A stretch of DNA of 55,371 nt. Source: Hydrogenophaga sp. (GTDB taxonomy: Bacteria; Pseudomonadota; Gammaproteobacteria; Burkholderiales; Burkholderiaceae_C). The position numbers and the translations under genes are program-made. The notes under the pieces are model-generated. The model was not told the origin of the DNA, ran no database searches, and was given only the letters and a program-made list of their open reading frames with translations. The stretch covers positions 1 through 55,371 of the forward strand of contig JAGKSX010000097.1 of NCBI GenBank assembly GCA_018993155.1, written 5' to 3'. The stretch's first letter is position 1. Each line of letters opens with the position of its first letter. Positions 25,913-34,621 of this stretch are shown here, in pieces.

Positions 25913-27354
25913 GCGGAATAGCTGCGGTTGACGAACTTGGTGTGGAGGTAGCTGTCGAGGCCCTCTTCGCCGCTCTCGTAGCCGTAGCCGCTGTCGCGCA
26001 CGCCGCCGAACGGCGCTTCGGCCACGGTGACGACGGTGCTGTTGATGGCCACGCTGCCCACCTCCAGCTCGGCGATCATCTGGCGCTGCAGGCGCGCGGA
26101 GTCGGTGAACACGTAGGAGCCCAGGCCGTAGCGCGTGGCGTTGGCCAGTTCGATGGCCTGCGCGGGCGTGTCGAAGGCGCGGATCAGCGCGACCGGGCCG
26201 AAGGGCTCCTCGCGCATGGCTTTCGCATCGGGGTTCACGTCGGCGAACACGGTGGGCTGGTGGAAGTAGCCCTGCTCGCCCACGCGCTCGCCGCCGGCCA
26301 CCAGCGTGCCTTCGGACCGGGTCTGGGCCACGAGTTCGCGGATCGCGCCCAGGCGCCGGCCGTTGGCCAGCGGCCCCATGTCGGTGCCTTCGGCCAGGCC
26401 GTCGCCCACGCGCAGCTGCGAGGCAGTGGCCGCGAAGGTGTCGACGAAGCGTGCGTAGGCGCCCTTTTGCACGAAGAAGCGCGTGGGCGCGTGGCAGAGC
26501 TGGCCGGCGTTGCGGAACTTGGCCGCGACCAGCTGGCGCGCCACGGCGTCCACGTCGGCGTCGTCGAACACGATCACCGGCGAGTGGCCGCCGAGCTCCA
26601 GCGTGAGGCGCTTGAGGCCGGGCGCGGCCAGGCGAGCCAGGCCCTGCCCCACCGCCACCGAACCGGTGAAGGACACCTTGCGGATCACGTCCGACGCGAT
26701 CAGGTGCGAAGACACGAAAGACGGCACGCCGAAGACGAGGTTGATGACGCCATCGGGCGCGCCGGCTTCGATGAAGCACTCGACCATCTTCGCGACCGAG
26801 GCCGGGGTTTCCTCCGGCGGCTTGAGGATGCAGGAACAGCCCGCCGCGAGCGCGCCGCCGAGCTTGCGCGCGGCGAGGATCACGGGCACGTTCCAGGGCG
26901 ACATCAGCAGGCAGGGGCCCACCGGCTCCTTGCGCACCTCGTAGTCGGCGCCAGGCTGCGGCGCCGGCAGGATGCGGCCGTAGACGCGCTTGGCCTGCTC
27001 GGCGTACCACTGCACCATGTCGGCCGCCACATCGACTTCCATGCGCGCCTGGGCCAGGGGCTTGCCCTGCTCCAGCGTGAGCAGGCGCGCGATGGCCTCG
27101 CGCTGCGCGCGCAGGTTCTGTACCCCTTGGCTCAGCACCCGCTGGCGGGTCGCTGCGGGCGTGGCGCGCCAGACGCGGAAGCCCTGCTCGGCGGCAGCCA
27201 GCGCGTCGTCGAGGTCGCGCACCGAGGCGTGCGTCAGCTCGTCGAGCACCGCCTCGGTGGCCGGGTTGATCACGCGGCTGCGCGTGTCCGCGCTGCCGGC
27301 GCGCCATTGCCCACCAATGAAGAGGCTCGGCGCGCGGTAGACCGTCTCGCTCAT
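25909..27354 (-). CDS. NAD(P)-dependent aldehyde dehydrogenase (benzaldehyde-type)
   Basis: A 481-residue ALDH. The active-site Glu is in TLELGGHSP and the catalytic Cys in NAGQLCHAPTR; EEPFGPV and GYGYESGEEGLDSYL are typical of the succinate-semialdehyde/benzaldehyde branch. In this operon it should oxidise the aldehyde released by benzoylformate decarboxylase to the aryl acid (MdlD role). The start ATG 27354 is two bases from the Bug gene stop, and the stop overlaps mdlC. It is cytoplasmic and of standard length. Confidence 0.92.
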   Translation of the reverse strand: MSETVYRAPSLFIGGQWRAGSADTRSRVINPATEAVLDELTHASVRDLDDALAAAEQGFRVWRATPAATRQRVLSQGVQNLRAQREAIARLLTLEQGKPLAQARMEVDVAADMVQWYAEQAKRVYGRILPAPQPGADYEVRKEPVGPCLLMSPWNVPVILAARKLGGALAAGCSCILKPPEETPASVAKMVECFIEAGAPDGVINLVFGVPSFVSSHLIASDVIRKVSFTGSVAVGQGLARLAAPGLKRLTLELGGHSPVIVFDDADVDAVARQLVAAKFRNAGQLCHAPTRFFVQKGAYARFVDTFAATASQLRVGDGLAEGTDMGPLANGRRLGAIRELVAQTRSEGTLVAGGERVGEQGYFHQPTVFADVNPDAKAMREEPFGPVALIRAFDTPAQAIELANATRYGLGSYVFTDSARLQRQMIAELEVGSVAINSTVVTVAEAPFGGVRDSGYGYESGEEGLDSYLHTKFVNRSYSA

Positions 27355-27356
27355 GC

Positions 27357-28319
27357 TCACTGGTCCGCCTTGATGTTGTTCTTGCGGGCGACCTCGGTCC
27401 ACGCGGGGATCTCCTGCGCGATCTGGCGGGTGAAAGCCTCCGAGGTGCTGGAGGCCGGCGTCAGGCCCAGCTGGGCCATGCTCTTGAGCGTCTCCGGGTG
27501 CTGCACCGCCTTGGCCACTTCGCGCTCCAGCAGCTTCACGATGGGCGCGGGCGTGCCGGCGGGCGCGAACAGGCCGATCCAGAACTGGATGCTCAGGTCG
27601 ATGCCCTGCTCCTTGAGCGTGGGGATGTCGGGGAAGGACGGGTTGCGCACGTCGGACGAGACGGCCAGGCCCCGCACCAGCTTGCCGTGGATGGCGCCGG
27701 CCGCCGGGCCGGGGTCGAGCATGCTGAAGGTGGTCTCGCCACCGGCCACGGACTTCATCGAGTCGCCGCTGCCTTTGTAGGGCACGTGTTGCGACTGGAT
27801 GCCGGTGCGCTCCTTCAGCAGCTCGGTGGCGAGCTGGAAGGTGGAGGCGCTGGAGGCGTAGTTGGAGAGCTGCGGGTTCTCCTTGGTGAACTTCACCAGG
27901 TCGGGCATGTTCTTGAAGGGCGAGTCCGCCTTGACCGAGACGATCAGCGGGAAGGTCGCGATCGTGGAGATCGGGATGAAGTCCTTCTGCGGCGAGTACG
28001 GCAGGTTGGAATAGGTGGCGGCGTTGATCACCAGCGGGCCGCTGGCGCCGATCATCAGCGTGTAGCCGTCGGGTGCGGCCTGCTTGGTCACCACCGCGCC
28101 CACGATGGCGCCGGTGCTCGGGCGGTTCTCCACCACCACCGGCTGGCCCAGGCTGTCGCCCAGCCGCTTGGCGACGATGCGCGCCAGGATGTCGTTGGAC
28201 CCGCCGGGCGAATAGCCGACGACGAACTTGATGGGCTTGGACGGGTAGTTGTCCTGGGCGTGGGCGGCAAGGGCAACGGCGCAAAGCGCGATGCCCGCCA
28301 CGAGGCGTCGGCGGATCAT
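27357..28319 (-). CDS. Bug-family (TTT) periplasmic substrate-binding protein
   Basis: A 320-residue exported receptor and first gene of the leftward operon. The signal peptide MIRRRLVAGIALCAVALAAH ends before QDNYPSKPI. Bug motifs are FVVGYSPGGSNDILARI, LGQPVVVENRPSTG and APDGYTLMIGAS. It probably captures the operon's aryl (di)carboxylate, the second such receptor in the same operon. An AGGAGACAAG ribosome site precedes ATG 28319. Transcription should start in the 107-base gap shared with the divergent LysR gene. Confidence 0.92.
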   Translation of the reverse strand: MIRRRLVAGIALCAVALAAHAQDNYPSKPIKFVVGYSPGGSNDILARIVAKRLGDSLGQPVVVENRPSTGAIVGAVVTKQAAPDGYTLMIGASGPLVINAATYSNLPYSPQKDFIPISTIATFPLIVSVKADSPFKNMPDLVKFTKENPQLSNYASSASTFQLATELLKERTGIQSQHVPYKGSGDSMKSVAGGETTFSMLDPGPAAGAIHGKLVRGLAVSSDVRNPSFPDIPTLKEQGIDLSIQFWIGLFAPAGTPAPIVKLLEREVAKAVQHPETLKSMAQLGLTPASSTSEAFTRQIAQEIPAWTEVARKNNIKADQ

Positions 28320-28377
28320 GGTCTTGTCTCCTGTTCTTGAAGGCTTCGAGTATTGACCCGATGCCATGCCACGTAAA

Positions 28378-28395
28378 ATGAGAAATTGCTCTCAT
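28378..28395. promoter_or_regulatory. Candidate LysR binding site of the arylmalonate operon
   Basis: ATGAGA-AATTGC-TCTCAT is a perfect 6-base-arm palindrome in the divergent promoter between the Bug gene and the LysR gene, 32 bases before the LysR start and 59 before the operon start. The shape suits an activator site of the divergent LysR protein. Confidence 0.6.
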
Positions 28396-28426
28396 CCATA
28401 ACTTTCAGGACATAGCAGGACCGCCC

Positions 28427-29368
28427 ATGGACTGGACGAATCGACTGCGCCTGCGGCACCTGCAGATCCTGGTCAGCCTGGCCGAGACGCAGAACATCAG
28501 CCACTCCGCCGAGCGGCTGCACATGACGCAGCCCGCGCTCTCGAAGTGGCTCAAGGAGCTGGAAGCCGACATCGGCCTCACGCTGTTCGAACGCCACGCG
28601 CGCGGGCTGCGCCCCACCGCCCACGGCCAGATCCTGCGCGAGTTCGCGGTGCACATTGGCAACGAGCTCGACCGCGCGCGGGAAGAGATGGCCGCGCTGC
28701 GCAGCGGCGGCAGCGGCCGCGCCGTGATCGGCGCCTCGGGCGCCACCATCGCGGGCGTGGTGCCGCAGGCGGTGCTCTCGCTGCTGGCCACCATGCCCAA
28801 CGCGAGCGTGGAACTGGTCGAGGCGCCAATGGACCGGCTGTTCCAGCAGCTCACCCAGCGCGAGATCGACATCGCGGTGGGCCGCCCCGCGGCCAAGTAC
28901 CACGACCCCGGCATCGCCTCGGAGGTGCTGTACGAAGAGCGGCTGCACTTCGCGGTGCGCCCGGACCACCCGCTGGCCCGGCGAAAATCCCTGCAGTGGT
29001 CACACCTGCTGGCGCAGCGCTGGGTGGTCTGGACGCGCGACATCCCCGCGCGCGACCTGCTCGAATCGGCGCTATCGGCCGCCGGCCGCGCGATCCCGGG
29101 CGCGAGCGTGCAGTCCAACTCCCTGCTCGCCACCATCGCGCTGGTGGCCGAAAGCGACATGGTGGCCGTGGTCTCCGAGCGCGCCATCGAACTGCCCGAG
29201 CGCTGGAAGATGCTCAAGCGCCTGCCGCTGAAGCTGGAGACGGCCAGCGCCATGACCATGTACTGGCGCAAGGACGCGAGCGGCTTCGCAGCGGTGGACG
29301 GCCTGCTCGATGCGCTGCGCCAGGTGGCGCGGCAGCCGGCGCGCACCGTGCGCCCTCGCAAGGCCTAA
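28427..29368 (+). CDS. LysR-family regulator of the arylmalonate/mandelate operon
   Basis: A 313-residue LysR protein. The helix-turn-helix is in NISHSAERLHMTQPALSKWLKELE, close to the N-terminus, followed by a co-inducer domain that opens RAVIGASGATIAGVVPQAVLSLL. It is transcribed away from the operon across 107 bases that carry a perfect palindrome, the usual LysR layout, so it probably activates the operon with an aryl acid as inducer. Its end overlaps the next convergent LysR gene by four bases. Confidence 0.9.
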   Translation: MDWTNRLRLRHLQILVSLAETQNISHSAERLHMTQPALSKWLKELEADIGLTLFERHARGLRPTAHGQILREFAVHIGNELDRAREEMAALRSGGSGRAVIGASGATIAGVVPQAVLSLLATMPNASVELVEAPMDRLFQQLTQREIDIAVGRPAAKYHDPGIASEVLYEERLHFAVRPDHPLARRKSLQWSHLLAQRWVVWTRDIPARDLLESALSAAGRAIPGASVQSNSLLATIALVAESDMVAVVSERAIELPERWKMLKRLPLKLETASAMTMYWRKDASGFAAVDGLLDALRQVARQPARTVRPRKA

Positions 29369-30261
29369 CCGGGCAGGCGCGAGGCCGCCTTCTTCACGGC
29401 AGACGCGAAGGCCGTGGCCGCCAGCTTGGGCTGGGTGCCGCGCAGCGACACCACGTGCAGCTCGATGTGCACCGTGGGGTTGCCGAGCATGGACACCTTG
29501 AGGCCCTGGCGCAGGCAGTCCTCCAGCGCGAAGGACGGCACGATGGCGTGGCCCCGGCCGGCGCGCACCATCGCGATCAGGGTGCCGATCAGGTTCATGC
29601 GCGGGCGCTCCTCGTGCGCGCGCCCGATGCGCGCGAGGTGTTTTTCGATCACGGCCTGGATCGGGTTGTCGACCGGCAGGCTGATGAGTGGCAACTCGGC
29701 CAGGCTGCTCCAGGTCTGGCTGGGCCCCAGGCCGCCCGCACCCTTGCCCGGCGGGCTGATGCGCATCAGCCGGAACTTGCACAGCGGCTGGCGCTGCAGG
29801 CCCACGGCGGGTTTGATGAAGAAGCCCAGGCCAATGTCGGCCTCCCCTTCCAGGATGCGCTGGCGCACCACGCTCACGTCCACGTCGGCCAGGTGGATCT
29901 GCACCTGGGGGTGGCTCTGGTTGAAGGCGCTGATGACCTCCGGCAACAGGCTGGCCGAGACCATGGGCGTGGCCGCCACGTCGATGCGCGAGCGCACGGC
30001 CGCCTCGGTGCCACCGATCACGTCGTCGATGGCCCGCAGCTCGGCCACGATGCGCTCGGCCACCGGCTGCAGGCGGCGCCCGGCGTCGGTGAGCGTGACA
30101 GAGCGCGTGGTGCGGTCGAACAGGCGCGCACCCACCTGGTCTTCGAGTTCCTTGACCAGCATGCTCATGCCCGAGGGCGACAGGTGCACCTGCTCGGCCG
30201 CCTTGGCAAAGCTGCGCAGGCGCGCGACCTCCAGAAAGGCCTGGAGTTGCCGACTGCCCAC
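29365..30261 (-). CDS. LysR-family regulator of the second aromatic cluster
   Basis: About 298 residues from GTG 30261. The helix-turn-helix is AFLEVARLRSFAKAAEQVHLSPSGMSMLVKELED, followed by an effector domain with SLPVDNPIQ and HAIVPSF. The frame is open to TTG 30315, but the added 18 residues are not LysR-like. An inverted repeat (30302-30343) would then lie inside the gene's start, so I prefer the shorter form. It is divergent from a Bug receptor and flavin hydroxylase, which it probably controls. Confidence 0.82.
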   Translation of the reverse strand: MGSRQLQAFLEVARLRSFAKAAEQVHLSPSGMSMLVKELEDQVGARLFDRTTRSVTLTDAGRRLQPVAERIVAELRAIDDVIGGTEAAVRSRIDVAATPMVSASLLPEVISAFNQSHPQVQIHLADVDVSVVRQRILEGEADIGLGFFIKPAVGLQRQPLCKFRLMRISPPGKGAGGLGPSQTWSSLAELPLISLPVDNPIQAVIEKHLARIGRAHEERPRMNLIGTLIAMVRAGRGHAIVPSFALEDCLRQGLKVSMLGNPTVHIELHVVSLRGTQPKLAATAFASAVKKAASRLPG

Positions 30262-30301
30262 ATTGATCAATTTTCTTGAAGAGTTGTTCAAAATCTTCCG
30301 T

Positions 30302-30343
30302 TTGATGAATGTCAAAGGTGTTGCTGTAATTGTCCTTCATCAA
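30302..30343. promoter_or_regulatory. Inverted repeat in the LysR-Bug divergent promoter
   Basis: TTGATGAA (30302-30309) and TTCATCAA (30336-30343) are perfect 8-base complements 26 bases apart. They lie between the LysR gene and the Bug gene, directly before the latter's ribosome site (GGAGA). The spacing could suit a LysR tetramer. Confidence 0.5.
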
Positions 30344-30356
30344 TGGAGACAGCACC

Positions 30357-31352
30357 ATGAACACCCCATCCGCCTTTCTTCCCCCCTCCCCGCTGCGCCG
30401 AAGCCTCGTGCTGGGTGGCCTGGCCACGGTGGCCGCGCCTTTCGTGATGGCCCAGGACGCCGCCAGCCGGCCGGTCCGGCTCGTGGTGCCGTTCACCCCG
30501 GGCACTGGCATCGACCTGATCGCGCGCCAGATCGCGCCGCAACTGGCCGAGCGCCTGAAGCGGCCCTTCTTCGTCGAGAACAAGGCCGGCGCCTCCGGCA
30601 ACATCGGCACCCAGGAGGTCGTGCGCGCCGCGCCGGACGGCAGCACGCTGCTGGTGAGCGTCAACACGCTGGTGATGAACGCCGCGCTGTACCCGAACGC
30701 GGGCTTCAACCCGGTCAAGGACCTCGCGGCCGTCTCGCTCACGAGCTGGGGCCAGCTGCTGCTGGTGACCCACCCCAACACCAGGATCGATTCGCTCAAG
30801 GGCCTGCTGGAGCGCGCCCGCGCCCGGCCCGGTGCGCTCAACTACGGCTCGCCCGGTGCCGGCACGCCGCATCACCTGGCGATGGAGCTGCTGAAGAACC
30901 GCGCCAAGATTTCCATCACGCACATCGGCTACCGGGGCACGGCGCCGGCCGTGACCGATCTGCTGGGCGGGCAGATCGAACTGATGTTCCTGCCGATCCA
31001 CGTGGCGCTGCAGCACATCAAGGCAGGCAAGCTCAAGGCGCTGGCCATCAGCTCGAGCCAGGCGAACCCGCTGCTGCCCGACGTGCCACCCCTCAGCAGC
31101 CTGAACATCGGCAACCTGAATGTGGACATGTGGTACGGCGTGCTGGCGCCCGCGGCCACGCCGCGCGCGCTGATCGACCAGCTGAACAAGGAGCTGCGCG
31201 ACATCCTGGCGCAGCCCGCGATCGCGACCGCGTTCGAGACCCAGGGCATGACACCCGCCCATTCCACCCCGGAAGCGTTCCAGCAGCTGATGGCCACCGA
31301 CGCCCAGCGCTGGGCCAGCCTGATCAAGGCCCAGGGCATCACCGCCGAGTAA
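30357..31352 (+). CDS. Bug-family (TTT) periplasmic substrate-binding protein
   Basis: A 331-residue exported receptor. The leader runs RRSLVLGGLATVAAPFVMAQ. Motifs are PVRLVVPFTPGTGIDLIAR, KRPFFVENKAGASGNIGTQ and APDGSTLLV. It is the first gene of a rightward pair with a flavin hydroxylase 16 bases downstream, so it probably binds that enzyme's aromatic acid. GGAGA precedes ATG 30357. No carrier genes are nearby. Confidence 0.92.
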   Translation: MNTPSAFLPPSPLRRSLVLGGLATVAAPFVMAQDAASRPVRLVVPFTPGTGIDLIARQIAPQLAERLKRPFFVENKAGASGNIGTQEVVRAAPDGSTLLVSVNTLVMNAALYPNAGFNPVKDLAAVSLTSWGQLLLVTHPNTRIDSLKGLLERARARPGALNYGSPGAGTPHHLAMELLKNRAKISITHIGYRGTAPAVTDLLGGQIELMFLPIHVALQHIKAGKLKALAISSSQANPLLPDVPPLSSLNIGNLNVDMWYGVLAPAATPRALIDQLNKELRDILAQPAIATAFETQGMTPAHSTPEAFQQLMATDAQRWASLIKAQGITAE

Positions 31353-31368
31353 GAGAGAAGAGCGACAC

Positions 31369-32991
31369 ATGAGCCAACACAGCAACAAGGCCGACGGCAC
31401 GTTCGACACCGAGGTGGTCATCGTCGGTGGCGGCCCGGTGGGCATGGGCCTGGCGATCGAGCTGGGACAGCGCGGCGTGCGCTGCGTGGTGGTGGAGCGC
31501 TACCCGCAGCCACAGCCGATCCCCAAGGGGCAGAACCTGACGCAGCGCACCATGGAGCACTTCCACGCCTGGGGCGCCGAAAAGGAACTGCGCGCCGCGC
31601 GCACCATTCCGCCGGAGTACGGCATCGGCGGCCTGACGGCTTATGGCACGCTGCTGGGGCCGCACTACGACTGGCTGCAGCGCGACCTGGTCAAGCCCTA
31701 CTACTTCACCGGCAACGAGCGCCTGCCGCAGTACGCCACGGAGGCCGTGCTGCGCCGCCGCGTGGCCGAGCTGCCCAGCGTGCACACCCTGTACGGCTGG
31801 GAGGCCGAGGACGTGCAGCAGGACGCCGACGGCGTGACGGTGAGCGTGGTGGAGCGCGGTGGCGCCGGCCGCCGGCAGCTGCGCGCGGCCTATGCCGTGG
31901 GCTGCGACGGCGCGCGCTCGGTGATCCGCGACAAGGCCGGCATGACCCAGACCCGCACCGACCACGACCGCATGATGGTGCTGCTGGTGTTCAAGTCCGA
32001 AGGGCTGCACGAGCTGCTCAAGCGCTACCCAGGCAAGTCCTACTACAACGTGCTGCAGCCGGGCCTGAAGGGCTACTGGAAATTCTTCGGCCGCGTGGAC
32101 CTGGGCAGCACCTGGTTCTTCCACGCGCCGGTGCCGCCGGGCACCACCAGGGACAACTTCGACTTCGCGGCCTACCTGCACGAAGCCGTGGGCGCGCCGT
32201 TCGAGGTCGAGTTCGAGCACATCGGTTTCTGGGACCTGCGCTTCATGCTGGCCGACACCTACCGCCAGGGCCGCGTCTTCATCGCGGGCGACGCCGCCCA
32301 CAGCCACCCGCCTTACGGGGGGTATGGCGTGAACTCCGGCCTGGAGGACGCGCGCAACCTGGGCTGGAAGCTGGCGTCCACGCTGCAGGGCTGGGGCGGC
32401 GTGGACCTGCTCGACTCCTACGACGCGGAGCGCCGCCCCGTCTTCGGCTCCACGATCCGCGACTTCATCGCCAAGTCGATCGACACCGACCGCGAGTTCC
32501 TGGAGACGCACGACCCGGCCGTCGACCAGGCGCGTTTCGACGCCGCCTGGCAGGCGCGCGCGAAAGGCGCGGTGGGCGAGGTGCACGCCTTCGAGCCGAA
32601 CTACGAAGGCTCGCCCGTGGTGCAGCCCAACGGCAGCGGGCAAGGGCCGAGCTCGGTGGGTTCGCACCAGTTCGTTGCGCGGGCCGGCCACCACATCGCG
32701 CCGGCGGTGCTGTCCTCCGGCCGCAACGTGTACGAGGCCTTCGGGCCGGGCTACACCCTGATCGCGCTGGGGGCCAGCGCCGCTGAGGCGCAGGCGTTCC
32801 GCGATGCCGCGGCCGCCCTGAAGCTGCCGCTGAACGTGGTGGAAGACACCCGGACCGGCGAGGCCGCACGCTACGAGGCCCGCCTGGTGCTGGTGCGGCC
32901 CGACAGCTTCGTCGCCTGGACCTCGGACACACCGGCGGAGGTGGATGCAGCGCAGGCGCGCGCGGTGCTGGCGATGGCGCGCGGCGGCTGA
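31369..32991 (+). CDS. FAD-dependent aromatic monooxygenase
   Basis: A 540-residue group A flavoprotein hydroxylase. The FAD site is VVIVGGGPVGMGLAIELGQRG, the DG motif is in AVGCDGARSVIRDKAG, and the GD motif is in FIAGDAAHSHPPYGGYGVNSGLEDARN. A C-terminal thioredoxin-like part follows. It resembles phenol or 3-(3-hydroxyphenyl)propionate hydroxylases and would add oxygen to a phenolic acid. ATG 31369 follows the Bug gene with a GAGAAGAG site. It is convergent with the CocE-type gene, one base apart. The substrate is unknown. Confidence 0.87.
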   Translation: MSQHSNKADGTFDTEVVIVGGGPVGMGLAIELGQRGVRCVVVERYPQPQPIPKGQNLTQRTMEHFHAWGAEKELRAARTIPPEYGIGGLTAYGTLLGPHYDWLQRDLVKPYYFTGNERLPQYATEAVLRRRVAELPSVHTLYGWEAEDVQQDADGVTVSVVERGGAGRRQLRAAYAVGCDGARSVIRDKAGMTQTRTDHDRMMVLLVFKSEGLHELLKRYPGKSYYNVLQPGLKGYWKFFGRVDLGSTWFFHAPVPPGTTRDNFDFAAYLHEAVGAPFEVEFEHIGFWDLRFMLADTYRQGRVFIAGDAAHSHPPYGGYGVNSGLEDARNLGWKLASTLQGWGGVDLLDSYDAERRPVFGSTIRDFIAKSIDTDREFLETHDPAVDQARFDAAWQARAKGAVGEVHAFEPNYEGSPVVQPNGSGQGPSSVGSHQFVARAGHHIAPAVLSSGRNVYEAFGPGYTLIALGASAAEAQAFRDAAAALKLPLNVVEDTRTGEAARYEARLVLVRPDSFVAWTSDTPAEVDAAQARAVLAMARGG

Positions 32992-32992
32992 A

Positions 32993-34621
32993 TCAGGGGC
33001 TGCTGGCTGCGCGTTGCGGCAGCAGCAGCCGAGACGGGTGCAGCCGGTCGTGGTGATAGGTGTCGGTGCCGACCTTCTGCCCATACCAGTGCGTCATCGG
33101 CTGGTCGATCATCGTGGAGTCGTTGTTCGTGATCTCCAGCCGCAGGCGCTCGCCGGGCTGCGCGACGAAGCCCATGGGCATGAGTTCGATGCGCAGCTCC
33201 ACCACCTGCCCAGGCGCCACGGGCTCGACCCGGTTGTGGGTGTGGAAGGGGCGCAGCTCCTGCGTCAGCGCCGGGTCCTCGCGCCGGTGCGAGGCGCGCA
33301 GCCAGCCCTGGCTCATCTTGCGCGCGGGCCCGGGGCGGCCCGGTGCGGGCAGCAGGCTGAGTTTGACGAACACGTCGAAGTCGGTCTGGTCGGACGAGGC
33401 GTGCAGCACCAGGGTGCCCTGGCCGGTGAACTCGGTGTCTTTCTCGAACGGCGCCGTGGTGAAGGTGTTGACCCGGGCCACGTGGTCGGGCACGCCGTTG
33501 ATGAAGGTGGTCACACCGGCCACCCACTGCGCATCGGGATAGGTCCACGGGGTGCAAGCCGCTGCCTCGGCGGGCGCGGTGTCGGTGAGCGAGCCGTCGT
33601 TGAGCGAATTCACCACGCCGCTGCGCGCGCCGCAGAGGTAGAAGGCGCGCGGTGCCGCATCGGCCGGTGGCCAGGCGTCGGTGCTGGCATAGTGCCCCCG
33701 CCCATTGACGAAGTAACGCACCGCCGCCTGGTCCATGACACCGTTGTCCACGCCCTTGAGGTGGTGGTCGTACCAGGGCAGCAGTTCCTCGCGGTGCAGG
33801 GCCTCTTCGGCGAAATAGTGCTGGGCCTTGTGGAAAGTGTCGGGCTCGGTGATGAGCAGGCGGCGCGGGCCGCGCACGCCGGCAAAGCCGTTGACGTTGC
33901 CGCGCAGGTGCAGCGAGGCCTTGCCCCAGACGCCGATGGAGAACACCGGGATGTCGATGTTCCCGAGTTCCCAGAAGGCGGCGCGGCGGCGGTGCCACTC
34001 GTCGTCCAGCGTGTGCGACAGCACGTCGGGCAGCACCTCGTGGCGCGCGCCACCGCGCACGTCGTGGCCTTCGGCGGTGTGCTGCAGCAGCACCGAGCCG
34101 ATCAGCCAGGAGCCCAGGAAACCCTGGATGGGCACACCCCCGTGGTACATGAAATCGCGGTAGGGGTCGCACGAGCCGTCGTACGGCACGATGGTGGTGA
34201 GGTGCGGCGGGCGCGTGCGCGCGGCGTTCCACTGGCTCATGGCGTAGTAGGACTGGCCGATCATGCCGATGCGCCCGCTCGACCAGGGCTGGGTGGCGAT
34301 GTATTCGATCGCGTCGTGCGTGGCCTCGCCTTCGGCCCTGGACCACGGGTCCCAGAGGCCCTCGGACACGCCCGAGCCCGGCAGGTCCAGGATGACGTAG
34401 GCGTATCCGTGGTCCAGGTACAGCTGGATGGGGCCGTACTCGATGAACGGGAACACGCCCATGGCGGGCAGGCGGCGCAGGGACTTCTGGTAGGGCGAGG
34501 CGGCCAGCAGCGTGGGGAACGCGCCCTGCCCACCGGGCGGCAGGTACACGTCGGCGCGCAGCAGCAGGCCGTCGCGGGTGCGGAACTGGATCTCGAACGG
34601 GGTGACGTTCACGGTGGTCAT
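32993..34621 (-). CDS. CocE/NonD-family hydrolase
   Basis: A 542-residue hydrolase of the X-Pro dipeptidyl-peptidase S15/CocE group. The nucleophile Ser lies in GMIGQSYYAMSQW, the acid in ITEPDTFHKA is possible, and the C-terminal jelly roll covers about residues 340-530 (TLVLHASSDQTDFDVFVKL, GERLRLEITNND). CocE enzymes split aromatic esters such as benzoyl esters. The ATG overlaps the VOC gene stop as ATGA, so it is the third gene of a leftward operon: reductase, VOC protein, hydrolase. Confidence 0.87.
   Translation of the reverse strand: MTTVNVTPFEIQFRTRDGLLLRADVYLPPGGQGAFPTLLAASPYQKSLRRLPAMGVFPFIEYGPIQLYLDHGYAYVILDLPGSGVSEGLWDPWSRAEGEATHDAIEYIATQPWSSGRIGMIGQSYYAMSQWNAARTRPPHLTTIVPYDGSCDPYRDFMYHGGVPIQGFLGSWLIGSVLLQHTAEGHDVRGGARHEVLPDVLSHTLDDEWHRRRAAFWELGNIDIPVFSIGVWGKASLHLRGNVNGFAGVRGPRRLLITEPDTFHKAQHYFAEEALHREELLPWYDHHLKGVDNGVMDQAAVRYFVNGRGHYASTDAWPPADAAPRAFYLCGARSGVVNSLNDGSLTDTAPAEAAACTPWTYPDAQWVAGVTTFINGVPDHVARVNTFTTAPFEKDTEFTGQGTLVLHASSDQTDFDVFVKLSLLPAPGRPGPARKMSQGWLRASHRREDPALTQELRPFHTHNRVEPVAPGQVVELRIELMPMGFVAQPGERLRLEITNNDSTMIDQPMTHWYGQKVGTDTYHHDRLHPSRLLLPQRAASSP

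Noticed and set aside
24323-27307. A 994-codon open frame on the minus strand
   Set aside because: Only 24323-25912 (benzoylformate decarboxylase) is protein-like. The upstream part is the out-of-frame shadow of the aldehyde dehydrogenase, kept open by high GC.
25909-28395. An 828-codon open frame suggesting a Bug-ALDH fusion
   Set aside because: The ALDH begins at ATG 27354. The extension reads the Bug gene in the wrong frame, and the Bug gene has its own stop and start.
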